A DNA stretch of 64,000 nucleotides from Prunus persica (GCF_000346465.2 NC_034010.1:12386367-12450366); one strand, 5' to 3'; positions 10,524-21,579 are shown, counted from the first letter of the stretch. A program made the numbers and translations. Notes: generated from the sequence alone by a model not told the origin.

Positions 10524-10777
10524 TCTGATTTTATAAAAAATCTCATTTCGAAATATTTACGATTGTGCCACTGGACTTCTTTTGACCATATCTCTCTCGT
10601 TACAACTCCGATTCGAGCCCACTACGTGTCTATAAACTCGTCTCAGTACGACCTATCCAAAAATATAAGTCACGGTCCCAAACTCGCTCCGGTTAAAAAT
10701 ATGACTAAAATACCCTTAAATAATTAAATAATTAAATGAGGGTAAAATTTGGGGAAATTTGGGGTCGGGGTGTTACA
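8201..10777 (-). repeat. 5' LTR of the non-autonomous element (right copy)
   Basis: 2577 bp, same landmarks as the left copy. Its minisatellite (8817-9270) has five units. The third unit carries local changes (CTACCCCACGCGAGACC). The length difference from the left LTR is explained mainly by this extra ~95 bp unit. Confidence 0.9.
8817..9270. repeat. hairpin minisatellite, five ~95 bp units, in the right LTR
   Basis: Same two-hairpin unit as at 5446-5808, with units starting near 8818, 8914, 9009, 9104 and 9199. Second-half arms are of the GTCAACACG, GTCCC, GTCCC, GTCGACACG and GTCCC types. One GTCCC unit faces GGAAC and one faces GAGAC, each a single broken pair. Confidence 0.9.
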
Positions 10778-10782
10778 TAGAT

Positions 10783-10880
10783 GGTCCTGATAAGTGACAG
10801 TACAGTGTCCAAGAAGGTTGACCAAATGCCTATGCCTCAGCTTTGACAAGGCTTCCAAGCTCTAGTTCAAGTTTTGGGGC
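10783..10880 (-). pseudogene. LRR receptor-kinase (At3g03770-like) fragment, upstream part
   Basis: The minus strand gives LEALSKLRHRHLVNLLGHC followed by TVTYQDHL, running straight into the TSD and continuing at 4829. LRHRHLV.LLGHC is the kinase subdomain IV region of plant LRR receptor kinases, and TVTYQD narrows it to the probable inactive At3g03770/At5g14210 type. In-frame stops just upstream (after QNLN, and further out) show it is a relic. The kinase piece lies beside a CACTA right end (12079), so it may have been captured by that transposon. Confidence 0.7.
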
Positions 10881-11880
10881 AACTGCTTCTACTTTAATTT
10901 CACTCATTTCAGTCGTACCGGTAAACCATCTCTGAGACAGCCTTTGTAGAATTGTAATGTAAATATTGCACAAAAATAATGCTATCAAGTTGATGAACAA
11001 TAATGTTGGCTCCATCAAATAATGCATTCAAAGCCAACAAACAGCACAAATTCAATGTTAATACCAGTCCCTGAGATTCTTCTCCCATCAAATTCTCGGC
11101 ATCGAAATTGTTTGTTGCATCATCTGGGACACACGCCCTGAAAAATCCAAATCAATATAATCAGCTTCAATGCTTCACGAACTAAAAACCATAAAGCATG
11201 CATCTTCGTTTTCTGTTTTTTTTAAGTCATTAAAATCAGAGACTTTCAAAGGAAATAAGGAAACAAGGAGTGCCTTACTTGCATCGATGTTCGGCTATGG
11301 GGAGCTTTGAGCGGAAATTTTCTCAACCATGGATCTGTCAAATGACTGCAGCCACACATACAACACGAAGAGAATACAAAGAGAGAGAGAGAGAAAGAGA
11401 GAGAGTTTGGCTACCCATGAGAATCTCGGAGAGTCTGAGAGCCATGAGAACTGAAGGATTCAAAATATCCTCGCTGCAAACAAAAAATCATGAAAATCTG
11501 CATTGGATTTTTAGACAACAAATTAGAAGAAGCCTAAGCTAACTCCTAGAAAAGTAGCTCCGTACCTTTCTCGCCCATGAGGAAGAAGATCTAATCTAAA
11601 GCTTATGAAATGGAAGATGAGAATCCAGATGGGGGCTTAAAAATGGTTGCGATGAAGAAGGGTAGCTTCCATGGGCAGCGCGAGGGAGATGGCGAACGCG
11701 GAAAGCTTGGTGACCTAAATGGTGCGACAGAGATGGCGATCAAGGCAAGTTCGGTGGACGGCTGTGAGGGAGATTTGCTTCATAAATGTGAGAAAGGGTT
11801 TTCTGGAAGGTCGTGATATAGTACGATGTTTGAGAGAGCGTGGGTTTTCTGAAAAGCTTTGCGGTCGCGAACTTAAAAGT
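10881..11880 (-). other. exon-like minus-strand sequence, unassigned, upstream of the kinase relic
   Basis: No complete gene. On the minus strand there are splice-like junctions: ...ATGGGCGAGAAAG/GTACGG near 11570, TTTGTTTGCAG near 11475 and GTGGCTGCAG near 11343. There is also a short open stretch at 11091-10909. I cannot assign a protein. A 5' end of the kinase gene or another captured fragment fits best. A GA-rich simple repeat lies at about 11380-11405. Confidence 0.35.
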
Positions 11881-12079
11881 TCAATATTTTTTAGCGCCTC
11901 CTAAAAACACAACGGTCCTAATAAGCTATCGTTGTAATTTTTAAAATTAACCCAACTCAGTGTATTAGATCCCTTACCACGACGGTATTATAACACTCAT
12001 CGTCTGTTAAAACACCACAACAGTTTTTATATAAACAGTCGTCTATTGGGTGTCGTAATTTAACATAATTGTAGTAGTG
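11880..12079 (+). mobile_element. right end of a CACTA transposon
   Basis: The sequence ends AATTGTAGTAGTG at 12079, the reverse complement of the CACTAC... terminus seen at 27845. The preceding 200 bp carries CGACGG, GTCGTC and TCGTCT motifs of the same family as the large CACTA (ACGACGGT/ACCGTCGT). No left terminus was found inside the window. If it lies left of position 1, the kinase fragment and the elements nested in it sit inside this transposon. Confidence 0.6.
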
Positions 12080-12528
12080 AGTACAATCCATTGCATCTGC
12101 ATATAGACAGATACACTTTTTATTAAACAAATACAAAGAAATTCTATATCAATTTACACTTTTTTCAACTTATACAAATTGTAACATAAATGAACATAAA
12201 TTGTTTGGGCCAAAATGAGTCATTTCATGTATTGACAGTAGTTTTTGGTTTCTTATGTAGTTACTTTAATAGAAACTACAAAACCAAAATCAAAAGAAAT
12301 TTGAATCTTCCAACTTTGGGAAAAAAACAGACAAATTGAAATAAAGGTAGGATTAAGATGTCTTATTTAGTTACTTCATGGTCAGCATGCAAGTTTTCTA
12401 CTGTTCTTGTTACCTCTGTTCTCTAACGGTTCACGTTTATATGGTCTCTCAAATTTCTCAGAGTCAAGCGTTGGTGGGAAAAATAGAGTCATAACCTTAT
12501 ATGAATCTTTTGTTCAACAAAAATGTAG
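12080..12528. other. AT-rich sequence without recognised features
   Basis: Probably the intron or flank upstream of the PGG exon that starts at 12529. The acceptor AAAATGTAG lies at its end. No repeat boundary or open frame was recognised. Confidence 0.5.
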
Positions 12529-12948
12529 GAGGTGGAAACTATTGTATTACTCCAGATTATAGAATCGTTTAATGACGAGAATATGACACCACATGATCTG
12601 TTTACCAAGAACCACAAGGAATTGGTGCAAGAAGGAGAAATATGGATGAAAGAAACTGCAACTTCTTGTACTGTTGTAGGTGCTCTCATAATTACCATCA
12701 GGTTTGCTTCAGCATTTACCGTGCCCGGTGGAAACAATGGAGAAACATGCACTCCAATATTCCTATAATAAAAAGTAATGTATGCTTTTTATAATCTCAG
12801 ATTCTATATCGCTCTTTCCTTCCACAACTTCAGTGTGAATGTTTTTGGGAATCCTTACATCACGTTATGCAGAAATTGATTTCCTTAAATCCTTGCCAAC
12901 AAAGATGATAATAGGGCTTTCCACCCTTTTCTTCTCTATTGCCGCTAT

Positions 12949-13169
12949 TGTTAATCAATATCAAATGAAGAACTATGAAGAACAATTTCTAGAGAGAGAG
13001 AGAGAATGAGATATCAGGGATAGAGAGAGAGAGAGAGCAGAGAAAAATGAACTTTCTTTCTTAATGAACAGGTAATGCAGAATACACTACTATTTATACA
13101 CAACCATCTTTACTAACTAACCATCACAACCTCTAATCTTATGCCAAGTGTCACAACCCTACTCTAACA
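12949..13169 (-). repeat. 3' LTR of the inserted copia element
   Basis: 221 bp with short GA runs. Matches 17967-18185 nearly base for base; the differences are GA-run length and a few substitutions (for example TACTATTTATA versus TACTACTTATA). Confidence 0.95.
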
Positions 13170-16100
13170 TCCCCCCTCAATCTCTTGCGATGATAAACCA
13201 AGCATGAGATTGTGACAATGAGTATGGAATAGAGGAGCACTTAAGCCTTTGGTTAATATATTTGCAAACTGTTCTCTGGAAGACACAAACTGCACAAATA
13301 GTTGTTGTTTCGCCACTCGTTCTCTAACAAAATGAACATCGATCTCAATATGTTTGGTCCTCTGATGCTGAACGGGATTGAAGGATAAAGCAATCGCGGA
13401 TAGGTTATCACAAAACAGCACCGGTTGCTGAGCAATGGGAACCTGCAGAAACACCAGTAATTGCTTGATCCAGTCAAGTTCAGCAGAAGTAGTTGACAAA
13501 GCACGATATTCGGCTTCAGTGGAAGATCGGGAAACAGTTTGTTGTTTCTTAGAGGACCAAGACACAGGATTGGAACCAAGAAACACAACCAAACCGGTAG
13601 TGGACCGCCGATCATTTGGATCTCCTGCCCAGTCAGCATCACTAAAAGCTGTTAAAAACAAGCTTCCCCGATTATAGCGAATGCCGACGTGCATTGTACC
13701 CTTCAAGTACCGAAGAATCCTCTTGACGGCTGTGAAATGTGTCACCATTGGATTTTGCATAAATTGACAAACCTGATGCACAGAAAATGCAATATCAGGT
13801 CGGGTGAAAGTCAAATATTGCAAAGCTCCTACAATACTGCGATACAAGGTGGGGTTTCCATAAGGATGACCATCATCCTTAAGCAATCTGTGATAAGGAA
13901 GGCAAGGAGTATCACACGCTTTGGCCTCAGTCATTTCGGTTTTGACAAGTAGATCTTGGACATACTTAGACTGTGACAAAAACAATCCAGTGTTGGTATG
14001 AGAAATTTGAAGGCCCAGAAAATAATGCAAATCTCCTAAGTCTTTGATCTCAAACTCAACTGTGAGAGATTGAATAACCTTGTGAATTTCACTGACAGCA
14101 CTGCCAGTAATTATGATATCATCAACATATACCAATAAGATGAGAATGCCAGAATCCACTTGTTTCACAAATAGAGAGGAGTCGGAGTATGTATGTTGAA
14201 ACCCCAATGTAGGTAAAAAAGAAGTGAACCTGTCATTCCAGGCTTGGGGAGCTTGTTTTAACCCATATAAAGATTTAAGAAGTTTGCAAACCAAAGTTGG
14301 ATGATGAGAATCTTCAAATCCAGGAGGTTGAGCCATGTACACCTCTTCTTGGAGAATACCATGCAAAAAAGCATTCTTGACATCTAGTTGGCGTAACTGC
14401 CAACCAAAATGTGCAGCAAGAGCTAAGACAATCCGCACTGTAGTAGGTTTAACGACAGGACTGAAAGTTTCCCCATAATCTTGATCTGGTTCTTGACTGA
14501 ACCCTTTAGCAACTAATCGCGCCTTATGTCGGGCAATAGACCCATCTGCATGCTTTTTAATCTTAAAAATCCACTTACATCCCACCAGATTCTTGTTATG
14601 AGGTAATGGCACCAAACTCCAAGTCCCCTGAGAATGAAGAGCATCGACTTCCTCTTTCATAGCAGTCAACCCAAACGGGCACTTTTAAAGCCGTCTTATA
14701 AGTGGCAGGCTCAACTAAGGATAAATCAACACCCCCAGACTCCTGTAGAGTTGTTAGAAAAACCTTCTTCTTCACAATGCCACTCTTACTTCGAGTTTGC
14801 ATGGGATGCAAATTCATAGGAGGAACCTCAAGAACTACTTGCATGGAATCAGGTTGAAAAGAGTCAACTAATGGTAAAGGGCCAGTTGACAGGGCTTCAG
14901 CATTGGACTCAGGTACCACAGGGATTGATGATAAAGATGGAGATGCACCAGTAATGGACAGAGGTGATGGTGAAGAGGATGCAGCAGGAGTATTGCTAGG
15001 TGAAATGAATGTATCTGATAAAGTAGTGGCAGGAGATGTAGGCAATACAACAATATTGTTATTGGTGACAACAGGAAAAGGAGAAGATGCACTTGGCAAA
15101 GTAGGAGAAGGAATGAATACCTTTGAATGTGTCACTAAGTCTGCATATGGAAAGGCATGTTCATCAAAAATAACATGTCTAGATATATATGTACGTTTCC
15201 CAGACACATCATAACATATATATCCTTTATACTGAGAAGAATATCCCAAAAAGACACACTTAATGGTTTTTGGTTGAAGTTTGTTGGTAAGATAAGGTTT
15301 TAACAAGGGATAACAAGCACAACCAAATATTTGTAGATGAGAAATGGCTGGAATATCTCCAAACAAAACTTCAAAGGGGGATTTATCAAGTAAGATGGAT
15401 GTAGGCATTCTATTAATCAAGTAGGACGCAGTTTGTACAGCATAAGTCCAGAAAGAAGATGGTAGGTTGGCATGTTGTAATAAGGTGATGGTAGTTTCGA
15501 TAAGATGTCGATGTTTTCGTTCAGCGAGCCCATTTTGTTCAGGTGTGTATGGACATGACTTTTGATGAATGATACCCTTATCAACAAGAAAAGCTTGAAA
15601 CTGTTTGCTAACATACTCTCCCCCCCATCACTCTGAAGAATCTGAATGGAAGCTGAAAACTGAGTTTGAACATAGTTGTAGAAGGTAACAAATACAGAAT
15701 ACAAGTCACTTTTATTGATTAGGGGAAAAAGCCAACAATGCCTTGTACATTCATCCACAAAAATCACATAATACCTATATCCATCAACGGAAACACAAGG
15801 AGAGGGACCCCAAAGGTCACTATGGATGATATGAAAAGGTGTGACAGACCTGTGGACACTGTGGGAAAAGGGAAGTTTACAAAACTTGCCCTGAAGACAA
15901 CTATGACACATGACAGCTGAAGAAACTGGGTTACATTGAACATGTGCTTTTTGTAACATCAATGTAACAATTTGATTTGTAGGATGACCTAGTCTATGAT
16001 GCCAAGTAGAAGAGAAGACGAGCTGACCAAGATATGCTCGAGGTTGAGGTTTAGTGGTTGGGAGAACAGAATGAGAAGATGCAAGAGAAATGGGGTATAG

Positions 16101-17697
16101 TCCATTACTGCACAGCCCTTTGTAAAGAATCCTCCCTGTGGCTTTGTCCTGAATCCAAAAACAAAAGGCATCAAAAATTAACCAACAGTTGTTGTCCAAA
16201 CAAAGCCGATGCACTGACAACAAATTTTGAGTCAACTTTGGAACATATAGAACTGAATTCAAGTGGATTGGCTTTACACTTGTAGGAATAACAGAGTTAC
16301 CAACATATGATACTGACAAACCTTCACCATTAGCAGTTTGAACTGTTTCATTTGTGGGATAAGGTGTAGCCAAAGATAAAGTGGATAAGTCTGCAGTCAT
16401 GTGATTGGTTGCCCCAGAATCAGTAAGCCATACTTGAGGTAGACTCTGAGAGGAGGATGGCAGAGATGGTTGCATAACAGTATGCATAGCTTGCATTGGG
16501 GATTGTTGAGAGTGATGAGACTGAGCTGAAGAATATCCAAGGGATGAAGAAGACATCTGAGGAACCTGGGAATAACTTCCAGCACCAATAAAGTTCGGAC
16601 CGTTATCATTATAAAAGCAGTACCATGTGGTGTGATTTGTTTTACCACAAATATGACACTTAGACCTCTCAGGAGGATTAGATCCACAGAATGGAGCAGT
16701 GTGACCTTCACTGTTGCATAATTGACAAGTAGGAACAAGTGGAACTGATGGAGATGGATACTGAGAAGTGGGAAATTGACCAAGAACACCTGGAGTTGGT
16801 GTGGGCAACACATGGGTTTGAGTATAAAACTGTGGTCTTGGATTAAACGGTCGCTGACCTTGATTAAACTTGCCCTTTCCCTTGTTTCTATGAAAATTTT
16901 TATAGCCGCCAGGAACATACGAGGACTGTCCATGAGCACCATTAGACTGCTGAAAAGGTGGCGCAGATGAGACAGGAGGTCTAGAAGTTGCAGCCATAGC
17001 AGTAAGATATGATGGGGGCAACAGTGAGGTTCTCCACAATACGCTCTTCAGCAAGTAATTGAGAGCTAAACTCTTTCAGAGTAATAACACTTTCTCTACC
17101 CCGAACCACACATCGAAAAGTATTATATTCAGGAGGGAGGCCATTCAAAGCTAGAATCACAATATCTTCATCAGCAAAATATACCCCCGCAGCTGCCAAA
17201 TAATCTCTAGCCTCTTTTATTTTCAGAAGATATTGACTTATAGCATCAGATCCTTTTCGGATATTATGCAAATTAGACTTCATTTGGAAAATGCTTGTCC
17301 TTGACACAGTGGAAAAGTGTTCCTTTAAACGAATCCAAAGATCTCTAGAGCTAGTACTACCAATCGCACAAGACATAGCCACCGGAGACAAGGTGACAGT
17401 AAGAAGTTGCATAACAGCCCTATCATGCATTTTCCATATCAACACAGTATCACAATCAGCAGCAGAGGATGAGTCAGAAGAATTTATACCAGATTCACCA
17501 GAGGCAATAGTAGGAGGGCAAGGATGAGATCCATCAACAAATCCGATGATTCCATTGCTCTCCAGCAACAATTGCATTTGAAAATGCCAATTTAGGTAGT
17601 TCGAGTCGTCCAATTTCACGTTCACAGACGTCGAAATCGTAGAAATAAGAGCCGTGATCGGAGATTGCAAAATCTGAAGTTGTGCAGCAGTCACCAT
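13164..17697 (-). pseudogene. copia gag-pol with three frameshifts
   Basis: Four overlapping open pieces on the minus strand. (1) 17697-16981: Gag with the KLDDSNYLNWHFQMQLLLES start. (2) 17054-15417: zinc knuckle (CHICGKTNHTTWYC), protease Asp-Ser-Gly in WLTDSGATNHMT, and integrase through HRLGH and SDLWGP. (3) 15420-14596: end of integrase (INRMPTS), the CFLGYS region and a long Ser/Pro linker. (4) 14669-13164: reverse transcriptase with SLYGLKQA and YVDDI, then RNase H (DADWAGD, STEAEYRAL). The breaks fall near 17010, in the integrase, and near 14675. The integrase break coincides with a run of seven C at 15620-15626, where the polyprotein appears to be one base short. It cannot make a full polyprotein as read. 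Confidence 0.9.
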
Positions 17698-17952
17698 TGT
17701 TGCAGTACAGAACTAAGCAATTCACTGAGAACTGAGCACAAACACCAGAGCGACACAATGCCAAGAGAAGAGAAGAAGAAACAATCACACTTCGAGATCG
17801 AATCAACAAACCCTAGAAATTATGAATAGTCGAGAAGACACAGAAATCGTGAAGAAGCAAGAAACAGAGAGATCAGAGGGAGCCGAAGATCAAATCGAAG
17901 ACAGAGATAGCAGAAGCAAGAAGCCGGATCGAAGAATCTGCGTGAGCGGTAA

Positions 17953-17966
17953 TGGCGATGATACCA
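17953..17966 (-). promoter_or_regulatory. primer-binding site of the inserted copia element
   Basis: The minus strand reads TGGTATCATCGCC directly after the 5' LTR. The first eight bases fit initiator tRNA-Met and the rest diverge from the usual TGGTATCAGAGC. Confidence 0.75.
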
Positions 17967-18185
17967 TGTTAATCAATATCAAATGAAGAACTATGAAGAA
18001 CAATTTCTAGAGAGAGAGAGAATGAGATATCAGGGATAGAGAGAGAGAGAGAGCAGAGAAAAATGAACTTTCTTTCTTAATGAACAGGTAATGCAGAATA
18101 CACTACTACTTATACACAACCATCTTAACTAACTAACCATCACAACCTCTAATCTTATGCCAAGTGTCACAACCCTACTCTAACA
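17967..18185 (-). repeat. 5' LTR of the inserted copia element
   Basis: 219 bp, paired with 12949-13169 and followed by the TSD GCTAT. Confidence 0.95.
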
Positions 18186-18600
18186 GCTATGATGGTTGCC
18201 TTCTCTTCTGGCCTTTATGATCAATGAACAATCATGGATTGTTAAGCCAATCATTCTTCTTGCTAGTGTCCCAATTTCCTTATGTATTTGGTTGAGATTT
18301 TCATTTCTACTTATGGAAGAGGAATATTTGATAGGAAACTGAAACCATGGACATAAATTCTTGATGGCACGTGTATATGACATTGTATAACTTTCGTAAT
18401 GTTGGCACTTCTTGGAATATCTTGTATGTATTGTGCATGCTATGTATATGTTTTGTATCCTATAATAAAAATTTGAAGTTGAATATCTATTTCATTTCTT
18501 ATTGGGAAAGATATAATTGATTTGGTGAACGTTTGCGTCGCTCTCCCTTCCCATCCTCATGGCCCTTCTAATATAATGTGATTCTTGGTGAAGAAATTAA

Positions 18601-18909
18601 GGGCATGTTTGATAATTATTTCAATTTTAGTTTTTAGTTTTCATTTTTGTGCTAGAGAGGGGAGGATGGAAGGGAATAGTAACAAAAGTGAAAACAAAAA
18701 CTTGAAAGTGAAAACCATTTCAAATAGATTTCAGTTTTTAGTTTTTGTTTTCACTTTTATTACTCTTCCCTATGATCTTTCTCTCTCATCTTCCCTCTCA
18801 ATTATGTCCCTACTCTCATTCTCACTTCCATTCTCTCTCTTTTTCCTCTATACTCAATAACAAAAAATAAAAACTAAAAACTAAAATTAAATGGTTATCA
18901 AATGGGCTC
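18601..18909. mobile_element. MITE, Tourist-like
   Basis: About 309 bp with ~40 bp imperfect terminal inverted repeats. The left end is GGGCATGTTTGATAATTATT and the right end read backwards is GAGCCCATTTGATAACCATT; both run on into AATTTTAGTTTTTAGTTTT. TAA flanks both sides (18598-18600, 18910-18912), which fits the PIF/Harbinger target. The interior is AT-rich and non-coding. TAA is short enough to be chance, so the superfamily is tentative. Confidence 0.7.
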
Positions 18910-19314
18910 TAAGCTTCTAAGAAAAAAAATTGGGAACAGAGTCTAGAAGTTCTTTGATTCGGCTTTGAGCTTTGCCCATTAAATACAAAAAGATGGCACA
19001 CCTGTGAATACATAAGATGTGGCTCATTAATCACACCCTAGCTGTAACACCCCGACTCCAAATTTAACCCCTTATTTAAATTATTTAATTATTTAAAGAA
19101 ATTACAAATTTACCCTTGAGATAGGGGTATTTTGGTCATTTTCTTACCCGGAGAGAGTTTGGGGTAGTGACTAGTATTTTTGAATAGGTCGTACTGAGAC
19201 GAGTTCATAGACACGTGGTGGGCTCCAATCGGAGTTGTAACGAGAGAGATATGGTCAAAAGAAACCCAGTGGCACAATCGTAAATATTTCGAAATGGGAT
19301 TTTTATAAAAATCA

Positions 19315-19318
<4 letters not shown>

Positions 19319-19372
<54 letters not shown>
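19319..19372. repeat. CT microsatellite in solo LTR
   Basis: Pure CT/TC run, the reverse-strand equivalent of the GA runs in the other LTR copies. Confidence 0.95.
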
Positions 19373-19374
<2 letters not shown>

Positions 19375-20755
19375 CCTCCCGCGTGGTCTTTCTCTCTCCT
19401 CTCTCTCACGTGCGCGCAGTGGCCGCCGCCACATTTTGGCCGGCCGTTTTTGCCTCCTGCCACCGATGACGACGGGACCGGTGCCAAAATGACCGGGGCG
19501 TCGTCCTCTTCCAACCCAGCCGGCTCCCTTCTCCAGCCGCCGTGGTTTCGCTGGAAACTGGAGAAGAAGCGGCCGGTGTCGTCCGAACTTCGCCGTCGTC
19601 GATCTCCCTCCTCTGGCCGCCATTTCTGGCGATCAAGGTATGGAAATTCATCCCTTCTTCATGCTCTAGCTGCCTGTTGGGAAGGATTTGATCGATTCTT
19701 ACCGTAGATAATTCGATGTACGAATTAAAATTCGGTCGGTTTTTTGGGGTAGGTCTGAACAAAAGTGGCTCCAAATAGGGTGTTATACCTAGGGTAGAGT
19801 TTGGAGTCGTGGTTTTGAGATTTTCCGGCGATGCGTAATCGCTTTGGACACCCAAAGTTGTCGGCGCGTGTGGCGGCACGTGTGGCGTCGCGTGGGCGAG
19901 GGTAGTGAAGCAACACTGTGTCTCGATGAGATGCTTAGGTTGTCACGAGTGCATAGGATTTTGCGAATCTCAATTCGGACGTCGTTGACTATCGAATGAT
20001 AAGTCGCATATGCGCATTATCCAGGTTCGATGGGTTGGGACCGTTGGATAGTCTCAAATTTAATATATGTTAATCTAGGTATTTCTAGGATCGTGTAGGA
20101 TTTCACGGATCGTGAATTAGAGCCCTGGATGTTCCACTTTAATAATTTAAAGTTTATGTTTTATAATAACCGTCAGATCGTACGATCGTGAGCGATCCGA
20201 CCGTCCTATCTGGACCAAACTTGCAAGACGAGTTTCCTAACCTTGTAGAACCCATAAGAACTTTCAGATCGGAATTTGGAGGTCATGGGCCCCGTAGGCC
20301 CGTTTGACCAGGGTTAGGGTAGTTTGACTATTAGTTGACCGTGAGTCTCCCGGAGTAATCTCACCTTCCCAGGGGGATTATCGGGTGCTGGACTATGGTT
20401 GAGGTTTACACAATATTAGAAGTAAATTATATATTTATATATGTTTGTAAAGGTATAAAAAGAGTCTAGAATGTGAGTTTGAAGTGCTATACGCACTACC
20501 TTAGGTACCACCCTGTGAAAATCAGGCCCCATACGTGGCGTTAGTTGTACCGGCGTATATGTGATATGATGTGCAAGTCTCACATGGCGTAGGTTATCCG
20601 GCGTTGAGACAGACCCCATACGTGGCGTTGGTTGTACCGGCGTATGGGGGAGATTATGTGATATTATGTTGAGGTCGCGCGTGGCGTAGGTATCCCGGCG
20701 TGTCAACAGACCTCATACTGACGTTGGGTGTACAAGGCGTATGGGGAGATATGTG

Positions 20756-20855
20756 NNNNNNNNNNNNNNNNNNNNNNNNNNNNNNNNNNNNNNNNNNNNN
20801 NNNNNNNNNNNNNNNNNNNNNNNNNNNNNNNNNNNNNNNNNNNNNNNNNNNNNNN
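20756..20855. other. assembly gap (100 N)
   Basis: Exactly 100 N, a common placeholder for unknown size. It falls inside the hairpin minisatellite of the solo LTR, where repeat collapse is expected. True unit number is unknown, and any reading frame across it is meaningless. Confidence 0.98.
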
Positions 20856-21579
20856 CTAAGGAAGACTACGTGTGGCTTGATCCCTCAGGGAGGGTACGTA
20901 GGCAGCCTAAGATTATTAGGTGCAGCCGCAGACATAGATGTGATTGTGTTAAGAGGTTAAACCTCGTATGTTGGGATTGGAAAAGTTGAAAGATGCTTGT
21001 TGAAATTTAGTAGTCATAATTTATATTTGAATTTATTATTTGCCTTGTTTAAGGTATGAATTGATTTGATAGTGTGATTGGTAGTTTGTCGAGAATTGTT
21101 GGTAGGCCGAAGGCCGTTTATGTGAATTGCATGAAATTATATTGTGCATGCTGCTGTTGGGAATATTAAATGTGTTTTCATGCAGGTTGTAATTTTGGAA
21201 AATGTCCAATTTACAGGGGAGACTCTGCCGAAATTTCGGCAGAAAGTCTCGGTCTTTAGTAAGTAGGCCCGACATCGGGGTGATGTCGGGAAATCCACAG
21301 GATCCGCCTCGATTTTTGGGAAATTCGGGGCGGGTCCTTTCACTAGCCTCCTTGCTAAGATGTGTGACATAATATAGACACAGATTTCAGAGACTTATGT
21401 GAGCATTTTGTGTAAGGGTACCTTGTTTCCAAGGACGGACCTATGTGTAGGTTGGAGTGGGCTCCAGACAGGGCAAAATTTCTAAGTTATGAAACATGGT
21501 GTAAATTTTATAAGGTTATTTCTACTATAATAAATATTAGCCCACCACTAGCATATAAATACTAGGCTAGTAGCCTAGG

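Larger units (their letters stand above)
4830..10777 (-). mobile_element. complete non-autonomous LTR retrotransposon (LARD-like)
   Basis: A full insertion on the minus strand flanked by a perfect 5-bp TSD, TAGAT at 4825-4829 and 10778-10782. Two near-identical long LTRs (4830-7313 and 8201-10777) enclose only 887 bp. On the element strand the LTR runs TGTAACACCCCGACCCC to GGGTCCTTTCA. The primer site (TTGGTATCAGAGC) and a G-rich purine tract sit in the right places. Both the ends and the GGACGAAATTTTTATAAGGGGGG purine-tract region resemble Ty3-gypsy chromovirus (Tekay/Del-like) elements, but no gag or pol domain is recognisable. It must therefore borrow enzymes. The very similar LTRs indicate a young insertion. 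It cuts a kinase-like reading frame that is continuous once the element and one TSD are removed. Confidence 0.9.
12949..18185 (-). mobile_element. complete Ty1-copia retrotransposon, TSD GCTAT
   Basis: The element is bounded by GCTAT at 12944-12948 and 18186-18190. The LTRs (12949-13169 and 17967-18185, 221 and 219 bp) are almost identical and start TGTTAGAGTAGG / end GATTAACA on the element strand. The primer site TGGTATCATCGCC follows the 5' LTR, and a TTGAGGGGGGA purine tract precedes the 3' LTR. Coding is on the minus strand but broken by three frameshifts. The family differs from the copia at the left edge in its Gag type and LTR sequence. The element interrupts the PGG pseudogene exon. 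Confidence 0.95.
12529..18356 (+). pseudogene. PGG-domain (ankyrin/ITN1-like) gene last exon, split by a copia element
   Basis: Segments 12529-12948 and 18191-18356 together match the last exon of the PGG gene at 47421-48034. The left part begins after an AG acceptor and encodes EVE..., the TPHDLFTKNH motif, EGEIWMKETATSC and AFTVPGGNNG (the PGG motif). It then hits TAA just after PIFL (12766-12768) and drifts between frames through the transmembrane part (FLGILTSRYAE type). The right part resumes with MMVAFSSG and ends EIFISTYG...KPWT before TAA. Stops and indels show it was, or became, non-functional. Upstream ankyrin exons are not present. In the family the PGG domain is a four-helix membrane domain at the C-terminus of plasma-membrane ankyrin proteins (ACD6/ITN1 type). 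Confidence 0.85.
19043..21342 (+). mobile_element. solo LTR, same family as 4830-10777, TSD CTAGC
   Basis: Runs TGTAACACCCCGACTCC to CGGGTCCTTTCA with a perfect CTAGC duplication at 19038-19042 and 21343-21347, so this is a solo LTR left by recombination between LTRs. Orientation is opposite to the 4830-10777 element. It contains a long CT microsatellite (about 19319-19372), a minisatellite that begins near 20520 and is broken by 100 N (20756-20855), and the palindrome CTGCCGAAATTTCGGCAG near 21226. Confidence 0.95.

Noticed and set aside
11610..11904. Short + strand frames of 61-68 codons
   Set aside because: No homology recognised; the minus strand shows better exon-like structure here.
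14903..15214. 103-codon + strand frame, and similar ones at 13435-13952
   Set aside because: Reverse-strand shadows of the minus-strand copia polyprotein.
20700..20989. Open frames running through the N stretch
   Set aside because: Artefact of translating unknown bases.
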